The position numbers were made by a program, and so were the translations under genes. A stretch of 10,038 bases of DNA from Candidatus Faecivivens stercorigallinarum (lineage in GTDB: Bacteria; Bacillota; Clostridia; Oscillospirales; Ruminococcaceae): contig DVLN01000006.1 in assembly GCA_018715465.1 (NCBI GenBank), positions 1-10,038 on the forward strand. The letters run 5' to 3'. Shown here piece by piece: positions 5,656-10,038 of the stretch (the stretch's first letter is position 1; each line of letters opens with the position of its first letter). The notes beneath the pieces were generated by a model. The model worked only from the letters and a program-made list of their open reading frames with translations. It was not told where the DNA came from and did not search any database.

Positions 5656-7913
5656 CAGCTCTGTTCACCGTCATTTCCATCCAGCGAAAGCTGTTCGCCG
5701 ACGTCCTCCTGACGCAGCAGTGAACCGGCAACCGGAATCGTCTTGGCACGATAACGATGGGGATTTTTAAAGGCCGTTTCGGTCAGAACCTCAACCTTTT
5801 CCAGCCTTGCATTCTTTTTCAGCGTCATGACCGCGACACCCTGGGTATCCCGTGTTGTCTTGACCGAAATCATGCCGGGATTTAAAATCATCCGGCGGTT
5901 GGAAGATGCAAGAACATATTCTTCCCCATCCTGCACCGGATAAAGGGCTACCAATGGCGATTTGTCCGAATAAGCATTTTGCAGCTTACGGCGGTTGGTC
6001 TTAGTCTCATAAGAGGCAAACGGTACCCGCGCGACTTTGCCATTCTCAAAGAAGAAGAGCAGATCGCCAGTATAGTCAGCTGTCACCGCACAGAACAGGT
6101 ACCGCTCCCCTTCGTCAAATCCACATCGGGTCGGCAGATAATCCCCCAAAACACTTGCTTTGGTTTCGGGAAGGTCGGAGAGCTTATACTTGTACACCTG
6201 ACAGCGATCGGTAAACAGCAGCAGGTCTGACTTGTTGCTCACCTCAGCGTGCAGCTGAATCTCGTCCCCTTCCTTCAGCTTCTGGGCACCGGACATCCGA
6301 AGTGACTGCGGAGTGATCTTCTTGACATACCCTTCGCGGGTAACAAAAAGATTGACAGTATAATCAGGCGTTTCGTCCTCTTCTTCATACTCCACCAGAT
6401 CGGACGGATAGATGAACAGGCTTTTTCTGGGCTGGCTGTACTTTTTGATAACCTCCCGCAGTTCACCGACGATAATCCGGTTGATCTTCCGGTCGCTGCC
6501 GGCTGTCTCTTCCAGATCAGCAATCGACGTCTTCAGCCCTTGAATCTCTTCCAGACGGGACAGAATATACTCCCGGTTGAGATGGCGCAGTTTGATTTCG
6601 GCGACATATTCCGCCTGTACCTCGTCAATCCCGAATCCGATCATCAGGTTGGGAACAACGTCCGCTTCATTCTCGGTCTCCCGCACAATTTTGATCGCCT
6701 TGTCGATGTCCAGCAGGATTTTCGACAGACCTTCCAGCAGATGCAGCTTATCCCGCTGCCGGCCAAGCTCAAATTTGACCCGCCGCCGGACACAGTTTTG
6801 ACGAAATCGAATCCATTCCAGCAGAATTCCGCGTGCGCCAAGGACCTGCGGCATCCCGTCAATCAGCACATTGAAATTGCAGGCATACGGGTCTTCCAGC
6901 GGCGTCATCTTGTACAGCTTCTGCATCAGCTTATCTGGGTCGACCGCTCGCTTGATCTCAATCGCCAGTTTCAGGCCGGAAAGATCAGTCTCATCCCGGA
7001 CATCGCTGACCTCTTTGAGCTTGCCCACCTTGACCAGGTCGATGATCCGGTCGATAATCGCTTCGGTCGTTGTGGACGGCGGAATCTGGGTCACTTCAAT
7101 ACAGCCTGCCGATGAATCATAGCGGTACCGGGCACGTACCCGCACGCTCCCGCGGCCTGTCTCATAAATCTTGGACAGCTCATCCGCGTCATACAAAATG
7201 CTGCCGCCGCCTGGGAAATCGGGGCCTTTGAGCGTTTCAGTGATATCCGCCTTCGGGTTCTGAATCAATGCAATTGTCGTCTCGCAAACTTCAGCCAGAT
7301 TGAACGAACAGATCGAACTGGCCATGGATACGGCAATGCCGACATTGGAATTGACCAGAACCGCCGGGAAGGTGGTCGGAAACAGCGACGGCTCGGTCAT
7401 CGTATTGTCATAGTTGGGCACCATATCGACGGTGTCCTTGTCGATATCCTTAAACAGCTCAGAGGCTATTTTTTCCAGCTTGACCTCGGTATATCGCGAC
7501 GCAGCATAGGCCATGTCCCGCGAATAGGCTTTACCGAAGTTGCCCTTTGAATCGACAAAGGGGTGCAGCAATGCTTCGTTTCCGCGGGTCAGCCGGACCA
7601 TTGTCTCGTAAATCGCCGCGTCGCCATGAGGATTCAGGCGCATCGTCTGGCCGACGACGTTTGCCGATTTAGTCCGCCCGCCGCTTAATAACCCCATCTT
7701 ATACATCGTATAAAGCAGCTTGCGATGGGACGGCTTGAAGCCGTCAATCTCCGGCAATGCACGTGAGATGATTACGCTCATCGCATAGGGCATATAGTTT
7801 ACCTGAAGGGTGTCGATAATCGGCTGCTCGACAACCACGCCTGCGTCTTTAATCCATGCGTCCGACTGTGACGATGAACGGCGGTCAGGTGTCTTTTTTT
7901 CTCGTTTTGCCAT
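5655..7913 (-). CDS. parC: Type II topoisomerase subunit A, ParC-like (divergent)
   Basis: This is the DNA cleavage-rejoining subunit of a type II topoisomerase, 752 residues long. The winged-helix/tower core (about 35-490) includes DGFKPSHRKLLY (57-68), NPHGDAAIYE (94-103) and the catalytic Arg140-Tyr141 in ASRYTE. Asn-Val-Gly-Ile-Ala-Val (190-195) matches the GIAVGMA region. The C-terminal part (about 517-710) has about four or five beta-pinwheel blades, for example VNLFVTREGYVKKI and DLLFFFENGKVARV. I find no GyrA box (QRRGGKG), which argues for topoisomerase IV-like decatenation rather than gyrase. Quinolone-contact positions differ from E. coli GyrA: Ala99 for Ser83 and Glu103 for Asp87. 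The gene follows parE by 30 nt, with AAAGGA about 12 nt before the ATG. The CDS overlaps the Smr gene by one base. It could be a third, lineage-specific paralog besides the housekeeping gyrase and topoisomerase IV. Confidence 0.9.
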   Translation of the reverse strand: MAKREKKTPDRRSSSQSDAWIKDAGVVVEQPIIDTLQVNYMPYAMSVIISRALPEIDGFKPSHRKLLYTMYKMGLLSGGRTKSANVVGQTMRLNPHGDAAIYETMVRLTRGNEALLHPFVDSKGNFGKAYSRDMAYAASRYTEVKLEKIASELFKDIDKDTVDMVPNYDNTMTEPSLFPTTFPAVLVNSNVGIAVSMASSICSFNLAEVCETTIALIQNPKADITETLKGPDFPGGGSILYDADELSKIYETGRGSVRVRARYRYDSSAGCIEVTQIPPSTTTEAIIDRIIDLVKVGKLKEVSDVRDETDLSGLKLAIEIKRAVDPDKLMQKLYKMTPLEDPYACNFNVLIDGMPQVLGARGILLEWIRFRQNCVRRRVKFELGRQRDKLHLLEGLSKILLDIDKAIKIVRETENEADVVPNLMIGFGIDEVQAEYVAEIKLRHLNREYILSRLEEIQGLKTSIADLEETAGSDRKINRIIVGELREVIKKYSQPRKSLFIYPSDLVEYEEEDETPDYTVNLFVTREGYVKKITPQSLRMSGAQKLKEGDEIQLHAEVSNKSDLLLFTDRCQVYKYKLSDLPETKASVLGDYLPTRCGFDEGERYLFCAVTADYTGDLLFFFENGKVARVPFASYETKTNRRKLQNAYSDKSPLVALYPVQDGEEYVLASSNRRMILNPGMISVKTTRDTQGVAVMTLKKNARLEKVEVLTETAFKNPHRYRAKTIPVAGSLLRQEDVGEQLSLDGNDGEQS

Positions 7914-7943
7914 CTATCCAAACGTTCCTTTCTAAATCCCCGG

Positions 7944-9923
7944 TCAGGAAATGTCCGCAAGATCGAGGTATTCATGACCATGCTGGGCAATCTGGTCTTT
8001 TCTTCCCTGCAAATCATCCCCCAGCAACAGGTCAAACCAGCGGCTGGTTTCTTCGACATCCGACGGCATCACCTTGATTGCCCGCCGCGTTTCAGGGTTC
8101 ATCGTCGTCACCCACATCATCTCCGGGTCGTTTTCACCAAGGCCCTTGGAACGCTGGATGGTATACTTCGCATCTCCGATTAAACCGAGAATCTCATCTT
8201 TTTCGACCTCATTATAGGCAAAATAGGTTCTTGTCTTGGTAGTGATCTCATACAGCGGCGATTCAGCAATATAAACATATCCCTTTTCAATCAGCGTCGG
8301 AGTCAGCCGGTAGAGCATCGTCAGAATTAACGTCCGTATCTGGAACCCGTCGACGTCGGCATCGGTACAGATGACAACCTTGCTCCACCGAAGGGCAGAC
8401 AGGTCAAACGACGAAATCTCCCGGTTGGATTTGCTCTTGACTTCCACGCCGCACCCGAGAACCTTGAGCAGATCGGTGATGATTTCGCTTTTGAAAATCT
8501 TGTCATAGTCGGCTTTGAGGCAGTTGAGGATTTTACCGCGTACCGGCATGATCGCCTGAAACTCCGAATCACGCGACAGCTTGACACTGCCCAGTGCCGA
8601 ATCACCCTCAACGATATACAATTCCCGTTTGGAGGTGTCCCGGCTGCGGCAGTCGACAAACTTCTGGACACGGTTGGTCAGGTCGATATTCCCCTGTAAC
8701 TTCTTTTTGATATTCAGCTTGGTTTTTTCGGCGTTTTCACGGCTGCGTTTGTTAATCAGAATCTGCTCGGAAATCTTTGCAGCGTCGACAGGATTTTCAA
8801 TAAAATAAACTTCCAGCTGATGCTTGAGGAAGTCGGTCATTGCTTCATAGATAAACTTGTTGGTGATCGCCTTTTTGGTCTGGTTCTCATAGGAAGTCTG
8901 GGTCGAAAAAGAGGACGACACCAACACCAGCGCATCCTCTACATCGGCAAAGGTGATCTTGCTTTCATTTTTCAGATATTTGCCGCTTGACTTGAGATAA
9001 GCGTCGATCTGAGAGGTAAACGCCTGCCGGACCGCCCGCTCGGGACTGCCGCCGTATTCCAGAAAGCTGGAGTTGTGATAATACTCGGTCAGCCGGACAC
9101 GGTTGGAAAAACAGAGCGCAACCGACAGCTTGACCCTGTAGTCGTCTTTGTCCTCCCGGTCCCGTCCGATCCTCTCCGCCTCCCAGTATTCCGGCTGGGT
9201 CAGCGCGTTTTCCCCGACAATCTCAGCAAGATAATCGGAAATGCCGTTCTGGTAGCAAAATTCGGTCTTGACAGGCTTTTCACCGCTCTTGTCGACAAAC
9301 TCAAATACAACCCCCGGATTGACAACTGCCTGTTTTTTAATGGTATCAAGAAAATACTCGGTCGGAATATTGATGTCGGTAAAGACCTCCAAATCGGGTT
9401 TCCAACGCTGGCGGGTACCGGTTTTACGGGTGGTTGCCGGTTTTTTCTCCATCTCACCGGCAATGTTGCCCTTCTCAAAATGGAGATTATACTGGTAACC
9501 ATCCCGAATGACCTCAACATCAAAATACTCTGAGCTATACTGGGTCGCACAGCTGCCCAGACCATTCAAGCCAAGAGAAAATTCATACATATCCCCGCCG
9601 TCCTGGTACTTGCCGCCTGCGTACAGTTCGCAATATACCAGTTCCCAGTTGTACCGCTTTTCCTTCGGGTTCCAGTCGACCGGTACGCCACGTCCAAAAT
9701 CCTGTACCTCCATCGAGCCATCCCCGTACCGGGTCACAATGATCCGGCTGCCAAATCCGGCGCGGGCCTCGTCGATCGAGTTGGAAAGAATCTCAAAGAA
9801 GGAATGCTCACAGCCTTCCAGTCCATCCGAACCGAAAATAACGGCAGGACGCTTTCGGACACGATCCGCCCCTTTGAGCGAAGAGATACTTTCGTTGCCG
9901 TATTCTTCCTTTTTTTTCGCCAT
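7944..9923 (-). CDS. parE: Type II topoisomerase subunit B, ParE-like (divergent)
   Basis: This is the ATPase subunit that pairs with the downstream ParC-like protein, 659 residues, close to ParE length. The GHKL ATPase domain shows EILSNSIDEA (44-53; catalytic Glu44, Mg-binding Asn48), DFGRGVP (75-81) and GLNGLGS (118-124). The transducer domain carries the QTK loop (Lys350). The Toprim domain shows EGDSALGS (439-446), PVRGKILN (460-467) and the metal-binding DADVDG (521-526). The QRSKGLGE motif (590-597) and TTMNPETR follow. Several positions depart from the canonical GyrB/ParE forms: DFGRG for DNGRG, GLNGLGS for GLHGVGA, ALGS for AGGS, GFQIR for GSHIR. All expected catalytic acids are present, so it should be active. 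AGGAGG (9936-9931) lies 7 nt before the ATG, fixing the start. It is the first gene of a parE-parC-smr operon under a consensus promoter. Confidence 0.9.
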   Translation of the reverse strand: MAKKKEEYGNESISSLKGADRVRKRPAVIFGSDGLEGCEHSFFEILSNSIDEARAGFGSRIIVTRYGDGSMEVQDFGRGVPVDWNPKEKRYNWELVYCELYAGGKYQDGGDMYEFSLGLNGLGSCATQYSSEYFDVEVIRDGYQYNLHFEKGNIAGEMEKKPATTRKTGTRQRWKPDLEVFTDINIPTEYFLDTIKKQAVVNPGVVFEFVDKSGEKPVKTEFCYQNGISDYLAEIVGENALTQPEYWEAERIGRDREDKDDYRVKLSVALCFSNRVRLTEYYHNSSFLEYGGSPERAVRQAFTSQIDAYLKSSGKYLKNESKITFADVEDALVLVSSSFSTQTSYENQTKKAITNKFIYEAMTDFLKHQLEVYFIENPVDAAKISEQILINKRSRENAEKTKLNIKKKLQGNIDLTNRVQKFVDCRSRDTSKRELYIVEGDSALGSVKLSRDSEFQAIMPVRGKILNCLKADYDKIFKSEIITDLLKVLGCGVEVKSKSNREISSFDLSALRWSKVVICTDADVDGFQIRTLILTMLYRLTPTLIEKGYVYIAESPLYEITTKTRTYFAYNEVEKDEILGLIGDAKYTIQRSKGLGENDPEMMWVTTMNPETRRAIKVMPSDVEETSRWFDLLLGDDLQGRKDQIAQHGHEYLDLADIS

Positions 9924-9979
9924 TCAAGCGCCTCCTAAGTCTTCCGCACCGGGCGGCAAAATTTACACATACATTAAAT

Positions 9980-10008
9980 ATTATACCAATCTGCCGGTAG
10001 TTTGTCAA
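9980..10008 (-). promoter_or_regulatory. Consensus sigma-A-type promoter of the parE-parC-smr operon
   Basis: On the minus strand TTGACA (10008-10003) is followed by a 17-nt spacer and TATAAT (9985-9980), a perfect match to the housekeeping consensus. Transcription would start near 9973, giving a leader of about 50 nt that contains AGGAGG (9936-9931). No operator-like dyad is evident in the leader, which suggests constitutive, strong expression. Confidence 0.88.
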
Positions 10009-10038
10009 ATTTATCCCATCCACCGCCGGATGCAGATG

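Noticed and set aside
9808..10023. 71-codon minus-strand open frame over the parE promoter
   Set aside because: It would require translation across the promoter and the start of parE in another frame; no ribosome binding site or domain.

Overview
The window looks like chromosomal core DNA from a moderately GC-rich, low-mobility region of a Firmicute. A Clostridia member of the Oscillospiraceae/Ruminococcaceae kind is my best guess. The grounds are consensus sigma-A-type promoters, strong AGGAGG-like ribosome binding sites, a Gram-positive-style OmpR-family two-component pair, HflX, and a divergent ParE/ParC-type topoisomerase pair of a sort I associate with gut Clostridia. The taxonomic call rests on recalled family resemblance only. 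I see no mobile element, tRNA, rRNA or CRISPR array.

Layout, left to right: (1) an aldo/keto reductase on the plus strand (6-1001), closed by a hairpin terminator (1020-1051). (2) A two-component system on the minus strand: response regulator (2570-3250) followed by an overlapping sensor histidine kinase (1072-2580). (3) A 141-bp divergent control region (3251-3391). It holds a near-perfect extended -10 promoter facing right and four 11-bp-spaced heptamers resembling a PhoB-type box, placed to serve both directions. (4) A Qnr-like pentapeptide repeat protein (3392-3994), then hflX (4071-5345) on the plus strand, with no terminator seen between them. (5) A shared bidirectional terminator (5360-5391). 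(6) A minus-strand operon, read right to left: parE-like (9923-7944), parC-like (7913-5655) and a small Smr-domain gene (5655-5404). A full-consensus promoter (TTGACA, 17 nt, TATAAT) drives it at 10008-9980.

How the genes may work together: the ParE/ParC-like subunits should form one type II topoisomerase, and the Smr protein is translationally coupled to ParC. The response regulator probably controls its own operon and may also control the pentapeptide protein and hflX, because the repeat array runs into the -35 of their promoter. The pentapeptide protein has the continuous beta-helix register and C-terminal tail of the Qnr/MfpA group, which mimic DNA and bind type II topoisomerases. Its position between a signalling operon, a ribosome-rescue GTPase and a topoisomerase operon suggests a stress or antibiotic-response neighbourhood, but that link is inference.

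No stretch longer than 300 bp lacks a gene. The gaps (1002-1071, 3251-3391, 3995-4070, 5346-5403, 7914-7943, 9924-10038) hold terminators, promoters and ribosome binding sites as listed. I see nothing in 10009-10038.
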